Of a DNA stretch of 64,000 nucleotides, positions 24,547 to 33,111 are shown in pieces (positions within the stretch are counted from its first letter, which is position 1; every line of letters starts with the position of its first letter). The notes beneath the pieces are model-generated. The model was not told where the DNA came from and did not search any database. It worked only from the letters and a program-made list of their open reading frames with translations. Source of the stretch: Streptomyces cyaneochromogenes (GTDB lineage Bacteria > Actinomycetota > Actinomycetes > Streptomycetales > Streptomycetaceae); NCBI RefSeq assembly GCF_003963535.1, contig NZ_CP034539.1, forward strand, positions 1,116,001 to 1,180,000, given 5' to 3'. The position numbers and the translations under genes are program-made.

Positions 24547-25890
24547 GTGACCAGCTGGGTCGGCCGGACCGCCGCCGAGATCGCCGCCGCCGTACGCGAG
24601 AAGCAGGCCACACCCCGTGAGGTGGTGGCCGAGCACCTGGCCCGCATCGAGCGGCTCGACGGCCGCGTCGGCGCCTTCCGCCTGGTCCGGGCCGAGGCGG
24701 CGCTCGCCGAGGCCGACGAGGTGGGCTCGCGCGCCGACCTGGCCGAACTGCCCCTCGCGGGCGTGCCGGTGGCGATCAAGGACAACCTCGCGGTGCGCGG
24801 CGAGTCCAACCGCGTCGGCTCCGCGGCCACGCCGGACACCCCGGCCGACGACGACCACGTCACCGTGGCCCGGCTGCGGGCCGCCGGCGCGGTGGTCGTG
24901 GGCCTGACGAACGTGCCGGAGCTGTGTGTCTTCGGCACCACGGAGGGCGTGCACGGCACCGCCCGCAACCCCTGGGACACCTCGCGCACGGCGGGCGGCT
25001 CGTCCGGCGGCAGCGCGGCCGCGGTCGCCGCGGGCATGGTGCCGATCGCCCTCGGCAACGACGGCATGGGCTCCCTGCGCATCCCGGCGGCCAACTGCGG
25101 CCTGGTCACCATCAAGCCCGGGCACGGCGTGGTCCCGGCCGGCATCAGCGACGGCGACTGGTTCGGCATGTCGGAGAACGGCCCACTGGCCACCACGGTC
25201 GAGGACGCCCGGCTGATGCTGTCGATCCTCGCCGACACCGAGGTCGTACGACCGGACACCCCCGGCACCCACCGGATCGCCGTGTCCCTGCGCAGCCCGC
25301 TCGCGGGCGTCACCATCAGCAAGCCGTACGCGACCGCCGCCCGCGATGCCGCGGCGCTGCTGATCAAGGCCGGTCACCAGGTACGGCGCGCCGACCCGCC
25401 GTATCCGATGTCGCTGGGCGTCACCTCGCTGACCCACTGGACGGCGGGCACCTCGGTGGACGCCCAGGGCCTCGACCCCCGGCAACTCACCCGCCGGACC
25501 CGGGTCCACGCCGCCGTCGGGAAGCGCTTCGTCGACCGGGTACGGGCCGGCGCGAGCCGGGAGGAGCTGCGCCGGCGGCTGGAGCCGTTCTTCGCCGAGT
25601 ACGACGTGCTGCTCACCCCGGCCCTGGCCCGCCGCTCCCCCAAGTCCGAGCCATGGCACGAGCGGGGCTGGCTGCGCAACGTCATGGCCAACACCAACTA
25701 CTCCCCGCTCACCCCACCGTGGAACCTCACCGGCTGGCCCGCCATGGCGGTCCCGTTCGGCACGCTCCCCTCCGGGGCCCCCGCCGCGGTACAGCTGGTC
25801 GGGCGCCCCGGCTCGGAGGCGGAGCTGCTGGCGCTGGCGGAGCGGATCGAGGCGCTGCGTCCGTGGCGGCGGACGGCACCACTGGACTAG
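24547..25890 (+). CDS. Amidase signature family enzyme
   Basis: A 447-residue amidohydrolase (GatA/fatty acid amide hydrolase fold). The catalytic triad is visible: Lys78 (VAIKDN), Ser153 in GGSSGGSAA and nucleophile Ser176 in MGSLRIPAANCG; the usual GTDxGGS is GNDGMGS here. No signal peptide or membrane segment. GTG start with GAGGAG about 7 nt upstream. Substrate unknown: an amide or aryl acylamide is generic for the family; a GatA role is unlikely because GatB and GatC are absent and the sequence is divergent. Single-gene unit, convergent with the protease gene 28 bp away. Confidence 0.9.
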   Translation: MTSWVGRTAAEIAAAVREKQATPREVVAEHLARIERLDGRVGAFRLVRAEAALAEADEVGSRADLAELPLAGVPVAIKDNLAVRGESNRVGSAATPDTPADDDHVTVARLRAAGAVVVGLTNVPELCVFGTTEGVHGTARNPWDTSRTAGGSSGGSAAAVAAGMVPIALGNDGMGSLRIPAANCGLVTIKPGHGVVPAGISDGDWFGMSENGPLATTVEDARLMLSILADTEVVRPDTPGTHRIAVSLRSPLAGVTISKPYATAARDAAALLIKAGHQVRRADPPYPMSLGVTSLTHWTAGTSVDAQGLDPRQLTRRTRVHAAVGKRFVDRVRAGASREELRRRLEPFFAEYDVLLTPALARRSPKSEPWHERGWLRNVMANTNYSPLTPPWNLTGWPAMAVPFGTLPSGAPAAVQLVGRPGSEAELLALAERIEALRPWRRTAPLD

Positions 25891-25918
25891 GTCGTTTCGC
25901 GAGCGGGCGTGCTCGTGC

Positions 25919-26851
25919 TCAGTACACGCGCACCCCGTAGGCGTTGAGGGCCTCGGTGACCGGCTGGTAGAACGTCGTGGCGAAGAACGGGAAGCTGCAG
26001 CTGCCCGAGCCGCCGGAGGTGAGGCCCAGCCCCTGGCTGCCCGCGTAGAGGGGGCCGCCGCTGTCGCCGGGGTTGGCGCAGATGTTGGTGCGGATCAGGC
26101 CGGTGACGGTGCCTTGCGGGTAGCGCACGGTCCAGTTGAGGCCGGTGACACGGCCGCAGCGGGTGCCGGTCGTGGAGCCGCGGCGGCAGACCTGCTGATT
26201 GAGCTGGGCCTCGCCGGCGCTGGTGATGTCCTGGCTGCCGACCGTGCCGGGCGGGACGGGCTGGCCGCTGTCGTACCGCACGATTCCGTAGTCGTTGCCG
26301 GGGAAGCTGGACCCGGCGGTGGTGCCGATGTGCGTGACGAACCGGTCGGAGTACCAGTCGGTGATGCCGTTGGTGCAGTGGCCGGCGGTCAGGAAGAAGT
26401 AGTTCCCGGCCCCGTCCTGGGTGTTGAAGCCGAGGGAGCAGCGGTACTGGCCGGCGGGGCCGTTGCCGTAGACGGCGTCGCCTCCGGAGACGTACGCGGT
26501 GAGTTTGCCCCGCAGGCGCTCGACGCGCAGCGCGCCTGCGTTGGCGCCCGCGCCCCGCTTGATGGCGTCGATCGCGGCGCCGGGCACGGTGCTGTCGGCG
26601 GCGAGCAGCACCCTGCGGGACGTTTCGTCCACGCTCCAGGCGGTGCCGGCCACATCGGCGCTCGCGACCGCCTTCTCGACCGCGGCAAGCTGCGCGGAGC
26701 TGTACGTGGTGCTCGGTCCGGGTTCGACGGCGCCCGCGGGGGCCGCGGTCCCGGTCAGGACCGTCGCCGCCAGGGCGGTCAGCCCGGATGCCAGGGCGAC
26801 CAGGCGGGCAGGGCGTCTCGCGCCGCGGGGCGCCGGGCGTCTGATCCTCAT
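25919..26851 (-). CDS. Secreted S1 serine protease (streptogrisin/alpha-lytic type)
   Basis: Extracellular chymotrypsin-fold protease, 310 residues: signal peptide (MRIRR, hydrophobic stretch, AGAV), a propeptide of about 80 residues ([11 protein letters not shown] ... LTAYVSG), then the mature domain. His of LTAGHC, Asp of NDYGIVRY and Ser of NPGDSGGPL are intact, and paired Cys around YRCSL and [19 protein letters not shown] and NICANPGDS match the disulfide pattern of streptogrisins. CTGGAGA precedes the ATG. An upstream extension of the frame is Arg-rich and has no ribosome site. Standing alone; likely nutritional proteolysis. Confidence 0.93.
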   Translation of the reverse strand: MRIRRPAPRGARRPARLVALASGLTALAATVLTGTAAPAGAVEPGPSTTYSSAQLAAVEKAVASADVAGTAWSVDETSRRVLLAADSTVPGAAIDAIKRGAGANAGALRVERLRGKLTAYVSGGDAVYGNGPAGQYRCSLGFNTQDGAGNYFFLTAGHCTNGITDWYSDRFVTHIGTTAGSSFPGNDYGIVRYDSGQPVPPGTVGSQDITSAGEAQLNQQVCRRGSTTGTRCGRVTGLNWTVRYPQGTVTGLIRTNICANPGDSGGPLYAGSQGLGLTSGGSGSCSFPFFATTFYQPVTEALNAYGVRVY

Positions 26852-27104
26852 ACGGGTCTCCAGGAAGGGTCGGGCCACACACCGCAGGACGGGAACGGCC
26901 GTTCGGTGATCTCTTCCGGACGCTAACCACGCCCCAGGCCTCCAGCGATCCGGACAGCTCGTACGGGTGACGGCACGACCTCGGACTTGCATGGGCAGCA
27001 CCAGCGGCCGGCCCGGTGGGCTGACCGGGCCGGCGTCACGCAGGGCGGGTGAGGGACTGCGACACCCCGGCCGCGGACCTCGCGTTCGGCGTCTCCCCGC
27101 AGCC

Positions 27105-28289
27105 TCAGAGTCCGCGGAGGGCGAAGGGCCCGTCGGCACCGAACGCCAGGCGCGCGAAGCGTTCGCCCATACGTCGGTGGGTGGCGGCGTCGGGGTGGAG
27201 GTCGTCGGGCAGGGGCAGTTCGGCGAAGTCGGTCTCGCCGTAGAGGTCGCGGCCGTCGAGGTGGTGCAGGTTCGGGTCGTCGACCGCCCGCTGCTTCACG
27301 ATGCGGGACAGCTCGTCCCGGATGACGCCCAACGTCAGCTTGCCGCTCGCGCGTTCCGCCGGGTCGCCCATGGCGACGAACTTCAGTCGTCCCGTGCCGA
27401 GGGCGCTGAAGTCCGGGGCGCAGGGGCCGGGCGTGTCCTCGTGGATCGGGCACAGGATGGGCGACACGACCAGCAGTGGTGTCGTCGGGTGCCCTTCCCG
27501 GACGGTGTCGAGGAACCCGTGGACCGCGGGGCCGAAGGCGCGCAGCCGCATCAGGTCCATGTTGACGAGGTTGATGCCGATCTTGAGGCTGATGAGGTCG
27601 GCGGGGGTGTCGCGCAGGGCGCGGGCGGTGAACGGGTCGAGGAGGGCACTGCCGGCCAGGCCCAGGTTGATCAGCTCGACGCCGCCGAGGCGGGCGGCGA
27701 GCGCGGGCCAGATGCCGGTAGGGCTCGCGGCGTCGGAGCCGTGGCTGATCGAACTGCCGTGGTGCAGCCACACCCTGCGGCCCGGATCGCGGGCGGGTTC
27801 CACGGGGGCGTCGGTGCGCAGGGCGATCAGTTCGGTGGTCTCGTTGTGCGGCAGCCAGATCTCGACGTCCTTGTCGCCGTCGGGCAGCCCGGTGAAGCGG
27901 ACGGTGCCGGCCGGGCCGGGCCGGTGCTCGGCGGTGCCCGCGGTCATGTCGATGGTCACGACATTGCCGCCGGTCACACTCCCCTGCCCGGCGGTGCTGC
28001 CGTCGACGATCAGGTCGTATACACCGTCCGGGCGGGGCGGGGCGCCCACGTAACTCCGTTTGGTGGGCAGCGTGTCGAGTTCGACGGCCGTGGCCCGGGT
28101 GCGGAAGGCCAGCCGTACGCCGGAGGGCTGTGACTCGGCCATGGCCAGCTGACCGTCGGTGTTCTGGGCGCGCGCCCGGGCCGGCAGCCGGTGCGGCAGT
28201 ACGCCGTGCTCGGTGCGCTCGACGTCGAGGGCGCCGCGCAGGAGGTCGGCGGTGAGGGGCGTGGTGATCCAGTCGTGCGGGGTGTCCAT
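27105..28289 (-). CDS. SGNH/GDSL-type hydrolase
   Basis: A 394-residue lipase/acylesterase-like protein. A beta-sandwich N-terminal region of about 150 residues precedes the SGNH domain: HHGSSISHG with the nucleophile Ser, [12 protein letters not shown] with the Gly/Asn block, [11 protein letters not shown] and the C-terminal LPDDLHPD with Asp-His. No signal peptide. GAGGAC precedes the ATG. It lies 47 bp after the TetR-family gene on the same strand, so both probably share the TetR-controlled promoter. Substrate unknown, possibly carbohydrate O-acyl groups. Confidence 0.85.
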   Translation of the reverse strand: MDTPHDWITTPLTADLLRGALDVERTEHGVLPHRLPARARAQNTDGQLAMAESQPSGVRLAFRTRATAVELDTLPTKRSYVGAPPRPDGVYDLIVDGSTAGQGSVTGGNVVTIDMTAGTAEHRPGPAGTVRFTGLPDGDKDVEIWLPHNETTELIALRTDAPVEPARDPGRRVWLHHGSSISHGSDAASPTGIWPALAARLGGVELINLGLAGSALLDPFTARALRDTPADLISLKIGINLVNMDLMRLRAFGPAVHGFLDTVREGHPTTPLLVVSPILCPIHEDTPGPCAPDFSALGTGRLKFVAMGDPAERASGKLTLGVIRDELSRIVKQRAVDDPNLHHLDGRDLYGETDFAELPLPDDLHPDAATHRRMGERFARLAFGADGPFALRGL

Positions 28290-28336
28290 GTCCTCAGAGT
28301 CCTTGTCGTCGGCGTCCCGGTCGTCGGCCCTGTCGG

Positions 28337-28915
28337 TCAGGGGGTGGAGGCCGTGGGCCAGTTGCGCAGCAGGGCGTCGAGGGCGTCCAGGATCCGGGTC
28401 CAGGTCTCCTCGGAGTCGGGGGCGCTGTGGCTGAAGCCGCCCGCCGACTCCAGGCTGGCGTAGCCGTGGAAGACGCTGCCCAGCAGCCGTACGGCGTGGG
28501 TCGCGTCCGGCTCCGTCAGCTCGTAGCCGCGCAGGATCGCCCGCGTCATCTGCGCGTGCCGGACGCCCGCGCTCGCGGCCGCCGTCCGCGGGTCCAGCCG
28601 CATGCGCGCGGCGGCGGCGCGGCCGGGGTGCTCGCGCTCGTAGTCGCGGTAGACGTTCGCGAAGGCGACCAGGGCGTCCTTGCCGGCCCGTCCGGCGATG
28701 GCGTCGGCGGCCCGGTCGGCCAGTTCCTCCAGCGCGAACAGGGTGATCCGGGTCTTGAGGTCCTGGGAGTTCTTCACATGCGAGTACAGGCTCGCGACCT
28801 TGACGTCGAACCGCCGGGCGAGCTCCGACGCGGTCACCTGCTCGAAGCCGATCTCGTCGGCGAGTTCCGCACCTGCCCGGACCAGACGTTCCGTGCTCAG
28901 TCCCACACGCGCCAT
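28337..28915 (-). CDS. TetR-family regulator with WHG-type C-terminal domain
   Basis: A 192-residue regulator. The N-terminal helix-turn-helix reads LADEIGFEQVTASELARRFDVKVASLYSHVKNSQDL in pieces; the C-terminal helices with REHPGRAAAARMRL and LLGSVFHGYASLESAGGF match the WHG subgroup. The Met two codons after the first ATG was taken as start because GAGGGG is then 8 nt upstream; from the first ATG there would be no spacer. A strong dyad lies just upstream, so it is probably autoregulated and controls the downstream SGNH hydrolase. Confidence 0.88.
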   Translation of the reverse strand: MARVGLSTERLVRAGAELADEIGFEQVTASELARRFDVKVASLYSHVKNSQDLKTRITLFALEELADRAADAIAGRAGKDALVAFANVYRDYEREHPGRAAAARMRLDPRTAAASAGVRHAQMTRAILRGYELTEPDATHAVRLLGSVFHGYASLESAGGFSHSAPDSEETWTRILDALDALLRNWPTASTP

Positions 28916-28946
28916 AACCATCCCCTCGATTACCGTAACCGAGTAT

Positions 28947-28975
28947 GCATTTACCTAAAGCATTTAGGCAAATGC
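28947..28975. promoter_or_regulatory. Near-perfect 29-bp TetR operator
   Basis: Arms GCATTT-A-CCTAAA and TTTAGG-C-AAATGC flank a 3-bp centre and pair at 12 of 13 positions. It lies between the TetR gene (start 28915) and the end of the GNAT gene, in an A/T-rich patch that also holds the promoter. Binding by the TetR protein is inferred from position. Confidence 0.65.
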
Positions 28976-28996
28976 CGATGGTGCAGCTTCAACCCG

Positions 28997-29479
28997 CTAA
29001 AGCTCCCTGTACATGATGTGCAGGCCCACCCGTCCGTGCCGGGGGTGATCGAAGGCGTCCGGGACCGTGCCGAGGATCGTGAAGCCGAAGGAGGTCCACA
29101 GGCGCACGGCCGGGTTGGTCTCGACGACCGCGTTGAAGACCATGCCCCGGTAGCCGCCTTTCCTGGCCTCGGCCAGGACATGTTCGGCCAGAGCACGGCC
29201 GAGGCCACGGCCGCCCTGATCGGGGTCGACCATGAAGCCGGCGTTGGCGATACGGGCGGCGGGTCCACCGTAGTTGGGCGTGAGATACGCGGAGGCGACG
29301 ACGGCGCCGGCGTCGTCCTCGACGACGTAGACCCGCTTGGCCGGGTTCATCCACAGCGCCCGCGCCGCGTCTTCGGGGGTGTCCGGATCCCAGGTGTAGG
29401 TCTCGCCGGCGGCGACGATCCGGTGCCAGAAAGACCAAATCCGCGGCCAGTCCTCGGCCGCGGCTTCTCTGATCAGCAT
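28997..29479 (-). CDS. GNAT-family N-acetyltransferase
   Basis: A 160-residue acetyltransferase. The acetyl-CoA-binding motif is GFMVDPDQGGRGLGRALAEHVL (R/Q-x-x-G-x-G/A present as QGGRGLG), followed by GYRGMVFNAVVETNPAVRLWTSFGF, the usual motif B with the N-x-x-A/A-V-x-L-W pattern. Close in layout to phosphinothricin-acetyltransferase-like GNATs; substrate unknown. No clear ribosome site; the ATG is close to a likely promoter and may be leaderless. Upstream of, but separated by an operator from, the TetR-SGNH pair. Confidence 0.85.
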   Translation of the reverse strand: MLIREAAAEDWPRIWSFWHRIVAAGETYTWDPDTPEDAARALWMNPAKRVYVVEDDAGAVVASAYLTPNYGGPAARIANAGFMVDPDQGGRGLGRALAEHVLAEARKGGYRGMVFNAVVETNPAVRLWTSFGFTILGTVPDAFDHPRHGRVGLHIMYREL

Positions 29480-29533
29480 GGGCGTGAGTCTCGCACGCCC
29501 ATGCGGTCGGCGATCGCGAAGGGTTCTGCCCCG

Positions 29534-29707
29534 TCAGTCGACGCTGGGCAGGATGTGGGGCTCGGCGAGGTCGTCCTCGTAGCCGGCCAGGCGGATCGGG
29601 GCGGACCTGGCCCACACATCGAGACTGCCGATCTCCTTGGACCGGCGTCCCGAGCGCTCCGTGCGTTCCTTGGGGCGCTGTTCGCGATTCGTCTGCTCAG
29701 GTGTCAC
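29534..29707 (-). CDS. Small conserved-looking protein of 57 aa
   Basis: GTG start with AAGGAG 6-7 nt upstream; ends with TGA. The peptide opens with a very charged part (MTPEQTNREQRPKERTERSG, residues 1-20), then an ordered-looking half with IGSLDVWARSAPIRLAGYEDD and an acidic-hydrophobic tail ending in PHILPSVD. Codon use is strongly GC3 as in real Streptomyces genes. No signal or membrane segment. I believe similar peptides occur in many Streptomyces, but no function is known to me. It sits alone, about 50 bp from the GNAT start, facing the HD-domain gene across a long spacer. Confidence 0.7.
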   Translation of the reverse strand: MTPEQTNREQRPKERTERSGRRSKEIGSLDVWARSAPIRLAGYEDDLAEPHILPSVD

Positions 29708-30180
29708 CGCGCACTCCTTCTGTGTCGGATCACCCTCGGGGCGGGGCCGGCCAGTCTGCGGTCCGGTACCTGACGCCCGCTCGGGTCTTACTCAAAGTCG
29801 GCTCGGACGCGGTGGCGCCGGTAACTGGTGTGCAAGCAGGCCGTTGTGCACCGGCTTGTCCCGGGACGGACCATGGGTGTGGGTTGGGACCCTGTACTGC
29901 TGTCCGTCCGCTACAGACTAACCAAATGAGCGGGTGCCCGCTCGATGGGGCTGCAAACAAGGTGTAACTATCCGGAGACAACCGGCATTCGGCAGACCCG
30001 CTATTCACGTGTTTGTTACGGAATGTGCGGTTTACAGGTCACCCGTTCGGCTCAACATCACCTTCCGTTGCCACTCCGGTCGCCCGCACGCCGCGCAGTT
30101 CAAGTCCCGTTGGCCGATTCGCAAGGCGGCCATGATCTGCTGACGGACGGCAACGGCTTGTCCGGCGGGAGGACTGACGC
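29708..30180. other. Long divergent spacer, regulatory only
   Basis: No convincing reading frame. It holds a 16-bp palindrome GAGCGGGTGCCCGCTC (29928-29943), an A/T-richer patch around 29990-30060 that may hold promoters, and the ribosome site of the HD-domain gene (GGGAGGA). A small RNA cannot be excluded. Confidence 0.4.
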
Positions 30181-30570
30181 ATGGAGCTGCGCAGTGTCGA
30201 AGAGCTGATGGATCTGCTGTACGCCTGCCCGCACCAGCGCGCGTTGCGCACCGCCGCGCTGCTGCGCCGCAGCCGCCCCGCCGACAAGGAGCTCCAAGTG
30301 GCGGGGCTGGTGCACGACATCGGGGAGCTGCTGTCCCCCGGCGACGGGGTCCGCCGCACCGAGAGCGCGGCCGAGGCCGTACGACCGCTGCTGGGCGAGC
30401 GCGTCTACCGCCTCGTACGCGGCCACGGCAACGACGAGGACGCGTTCCGCCTCAGCCTGGCGGACGAGGAGAGCCGGGCCACCGGATTCGACGCCGGTGT
30501 CCTGGAGGACTGGCGCACGGTCCTTGAGCTGGTGGCGGCACGGCACTCGCGTCTTGGGGCTGTTGACTGA
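30181..30570 (+). CDS. HD-domain protein (small phosphohydrolase/oxygenase fold)
   Basis: A 129-residue protein of one HD domain. CPHQRALRTAALL supplies the first His, LVHDIGELLSPG the His-Asp pair, and RGHGNDEDAFR a later His. The overall pattern resembles the PhnZ-like/inositol-oxygenase-like small HD proteins, so either phosphohydrolase or di-iron oxygenase chemistry is possible. GGGAGGA lies 8 nt before the ATG. Followed after 25 bp by an SDR gene on the same strand; the two may be co-transcribed. Cytoplasmic. Confidence 0.75.
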   Translation: MELRSVEELMDLLYACPHQRALRTAALLRRSRPADKELQVAGLVHDIGELLSPGDGVRRTESAAEAVRPLLGERVYRLVRGHGNDEDAFRLSLADEESRATGFDAGVLEDWRTVLELVAARHSRLGAVD

Positions 30571-30595
30571 CGGTCCGTCATGAGACGGTACGGCG

Positions 30596-31402
30596 ATGAG
30601 GCCGTCGTACGGACTTCAGGGCAGGGCCGCCGTCGTCACCGGCGCCACGCGCGGCATCGGGCACGCCGTCGCCCGGGAACTGGCCGCCGCCGGGGCGCGG
30701 GTGTGCGTGACCGCGCGGGACGCGGACGAGGTACGGCGCACGGCTGCCGAACTGGGCGGGGTGGGGGCGGCCGGGAGCGTGGCCGACCCGGACCATCTGC
30801 GGGCGGTCGTGGACCTGGCCCTGCGCGAGTTCGGCCGGATCGATGTGATCGTGAACAACGCGGCCACGAATCTGCCGTACGGCCCCCTCATGGACGTGGA
30901 TCCCTTGGCGTGGCGCGAGGCGTTCACCGTGAACGTCGAGGCGCCGCTGCAGCTCGTGCAGTGCGCGTGGCAGGCCTGGATGCGCGAACACGGCGGCGCG
31001 GTGATCAACATCTGCACGGAGGGCGCCGGTCATGTCGGTCCCCACATCGGCGCGTACGGCACGAGCAAGGCGGCCCTCCTCCACCTGACCCAGCAGCTCG
31101 CGGGCGAACTGGCCCCGAAGGTGCGGGTCAACTCCGTGTCCCCCGGCCTCGTCCGCACGGAGATGGCACGGTTCGTGTGGGAGCCGGGCGAGGAGGAGGT
31201 CGCCGCCGGGCTGCCGCTGAGGCGGATCGGGGAGCCGCAGGACGTGGCGCGGGCGGTGGTGTGGCTGGCGTCGGACGAGGCGGAGTGGGTGACGGGGGCG
31301 GACCTGCTGGTGGACGGAGGCACACGGGTACGTGCGGCGCACACGGCGACGGCGTACGCGATACACGAGCGCCTACGGACGCCGGGGACCAGATCCACCT
31401 GA
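30596..31402 (+). CDS. Short-chain dehydrogenase/reductase
   Basis: A 268-residue classical SDR. Cofactor motif TGATRGIG, NNAAT after strand 4, and catalytic AYGTSK with Tyr and Lys; the residue 13 before the Tyr, normally Ser, is Thr (NICTEG), a conservative change. A C-terminal extension of about 25 residues follows the usual VDGG end. NAD(P)-dependent oxidation of an unknown alcohol or ketone is the expected reaction. Start chosen as the first Met before the fold, with only a weak ribosome site, which may indicate coupling to the HD-domain gene. Confidence 0.88.
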   Translation: MRPSYGLQGRAAVVTGATRGIGHAVARELAAAGARVCVTARDADEVRRTAAELGGVGAAGSVADPDHLRAVVDLALREFGRIDVIVNNAATNLPYGPLMDVDPLAWREAFTVNVEAPLQLVQCAWQAWMREHGGAVINICTEGAGHVGPHIGAYGTSKAALLHLTQQLAGELAPKVRVNSVSPGLVRTEMARFVWEPGEEEVAAGLPLRRIGEPQDVARAVVWLASDEAEWVTGADLLVDGGTRVRAAHTATAYAIHERLRTPGTRST

Positions 31403-31403
31403 A

Positions 31404-31460
31404 GGGGTGCGGGGCTGTATGGATCTGCGGCTCCGCCGCGTGGGCGCGACCGGCCCCCAC
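31404..31460 (+). repeat. Dispersed repeat, copy 1
   Basis: About 57 bp. Nearly identical over about 50 bp to the reverse complement of 44992-45049; the shared core is CGGCTCCGCCGCGTGGGCGC, flanked by GGGGCTGT and CCCCCAC. The core folds into a small hairpin (CGGCTCCGCCG). It sits between the convergent SDR genes and may act as a terminator. Confidence 0.75.
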
Positions 31461-31488
31461 AACCCGCAGACGCGCCACCGACACCCGC

Positions 31489-33006
31489 CTACCACTTACC
31501 GGGCGCGTAGTCCTTCAGAAAGACGCCGTACAGATCCTCTCCCGCCTCACCCCGCACGACCGGGTCGTAGACCCGAGCCGCCCCGTCCACCAGATCGAGC
31601 GGGGCGTGGAACCCCTCCTCCGCAAGCCGCAGCTTGTCGTAGTGGGGCCGCTCGTCCGTGATCCACCCGGTGTCGACGGAGGTCATCAGGATGCCGTCGG
31701 TCTGGAACATCTCCTGCGCGCTGGTGCGCGTGACCATGTTCATCGCGGCCTTGGCGGCGTTCGTGTTCGGATGCCCAGCACCCTTGTAGCCGCGCCCGAA
31801 GACACCCTCCATCGCCGACACGTTCACGACGTACGCGCGTCCGCTCGCCGCCTTCTTCGCGGCCTCGGCCATCGCCGGCCGCAGCTTGCTGATCAGGATG
31901 AACGGCGCCGTGTAGTTGCACAGCTGGGTCTCGAGGAGCTCCACCGGGGAGATCTGCTCGATGGTCTGGACCCAGGTGTTGGTGTCGACGACGTCGGGGA
32001 CGAGTCCGCCCGCGTCGATGGCGGTGCCGTCGAGGTGCCGGGCGACGCTGGCGTTGCCCGCGACCAGGGCGAGGTCGGCGACCTGCTGGGCGTCGAGGCC
32101 GGAGATCCCGACGGGCAGCGCGGCCAAGCCGTCGACGGCGCCGGAACCGAAGGCTCCGATCACGTGGTGGGCGGGCAGCTCACCGGCGGGCAGCGGGGCG
32201 CTCTCGCCCTCGACCAGGGCGGCGTAGGCGGAGGGCAGGCGGCGTACGGTCTGCGTCGCGTTGTTGATCAGGACGTCCAGGGGGCCCGCCTCGGCGACCT
32301 GGTCGGCGAGGGCCACGGCCTGGGCCGGGTCGCGCAGGTCGATGCCGACGACCTCCAGGCGGTGCATCCAGTCCGCCGAGTCGTCCATCGCCTTGAAGCG
32401 GCGGATGGCGTCCTTCGGAAAGCGCGTGGTGATCGTCGTGTGCGCGCCGTCGCGCAGCAGCCTGAGCGCGATGTACATGCCGATCTTGGCGCGGCCACCG
32501 GTGAGCAGGGCCCGCTTGCCGGAGAGGTCGGCGCGGACGTCGCGCTTGGCCCGGTTCACGGCGGCGCAGTCCGGACAGAGCTGGTGGTAGAAGTAGTCGA
32601 CTTCCACGTACCGGGACTTGCAGGTGTAGCAGGAACGGGGGCGCTGGAGTATCCCCGCGATCTTGCCGGCCTCGGTGACCGACGACGGCAGGATGCCCTC
32701 CGTCTCGTCGTCGATGCGCTGGGCGGAGCCGGTCGCCGTGGCCTCCGTGACCGCCTTGTCGTGGGCGGTCTTGGCGGCCCGGCGCTCCTGGCGACGGCGC
32801 TGCTTGACGGTGCGGTAGATGCCCGCGGTGGCCCGGCGCACGGCGATCGCGTCGGGGTGGTCGACCTCCAGCTTGTCGAGCTCGTCGAGCACGCTGAGGC
32901 AGACGGCGAGCCGCTCGGGGTCGATGCCGGGGCCGTACACGACCTCGTCACCGGGCTCGTACGCGACCTCGTCCGTGGTCGCCGGGCCGTCCTCTGTCAC
33001 CGTCAT
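31489..33006 (-). CDS. Zinc-ribbon plus atypical SDR protein
   Basis: 505 residues. An acidic N-terminal region and an Arg-rich helix (about 55-85) lead to a C4 zinc-ribbon (Cys126, Cys129, Cys144, Cys147), then a Rossmann SDR domain from about 160 with LLTGGRAKIGMYIAL and INNATQT. The expected YxxxK is replaced by TNAAK (HPNTNAAKAAM), so the catalytic Tyr is missing although Lys is kept; the Ser of VNVSAMEG is four residues further away than usual. NAD(P) binding looks intact; ordinary SDR catalysis is doubtful. Zinc ribbon and helix suggest a nucleic-acid or protein-binding role. It lies downstream of the acyltransferase gene on the same strand, 105 bp apart. Confidence 0.82.
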   Translation of the reverse strand: MTVTEDGPATTDEVAYEPGDEVVYGPGIDPERLAVCLSVLDELDKLEVDHPDAIAVRRATAGIYRTVKQRRRQERRAAKTAHDKAVTEATATGSAQRIDDETEGILPSSVTEAGKIAGILQRPRSCYTCKSRYVEVDYFYHQLCPDCAAVNRAKRDVRADLSGKRALLTGGRAKIGMYIALRLLRDGAHTTITTRFPKDAIRRFKAMDDSADWMHRLEVVGIDLRDPAQAVALADQVAEAGPLDVLINNATQTVRRLPSAYAALVEGESAPLPAGELPAHHVIGAFGSGAVDGLAALPVGISGLDAQQVADLALVAGNASVARHLDGTAIDAGGLVPDVVDTNTWVQTIEQISPVELLETQLCNYTAPFILISKLRPAMAEAAKKAASGRAYVVNVSAMEGVFGRGYKGAGHPNTNAAKAAMNMVTRTSAQEMFQTDGILMTSVDTGWITDERPHYDKLRLAEEGFHAPLDLVDGAARVYDPVVRGEAGEDLYGVFLKDYAPGKW

Positions 33007-33111
33007 CGCGCTGCCGTTTCCCTGATCACCCGCGCGGCGCTCCGACCGCGCCTGCTTTCGAACGGGGAATTCTACGGAGCGCCGGGCCGGTCCTCCAAAA
33101 ATCGGAGACGA

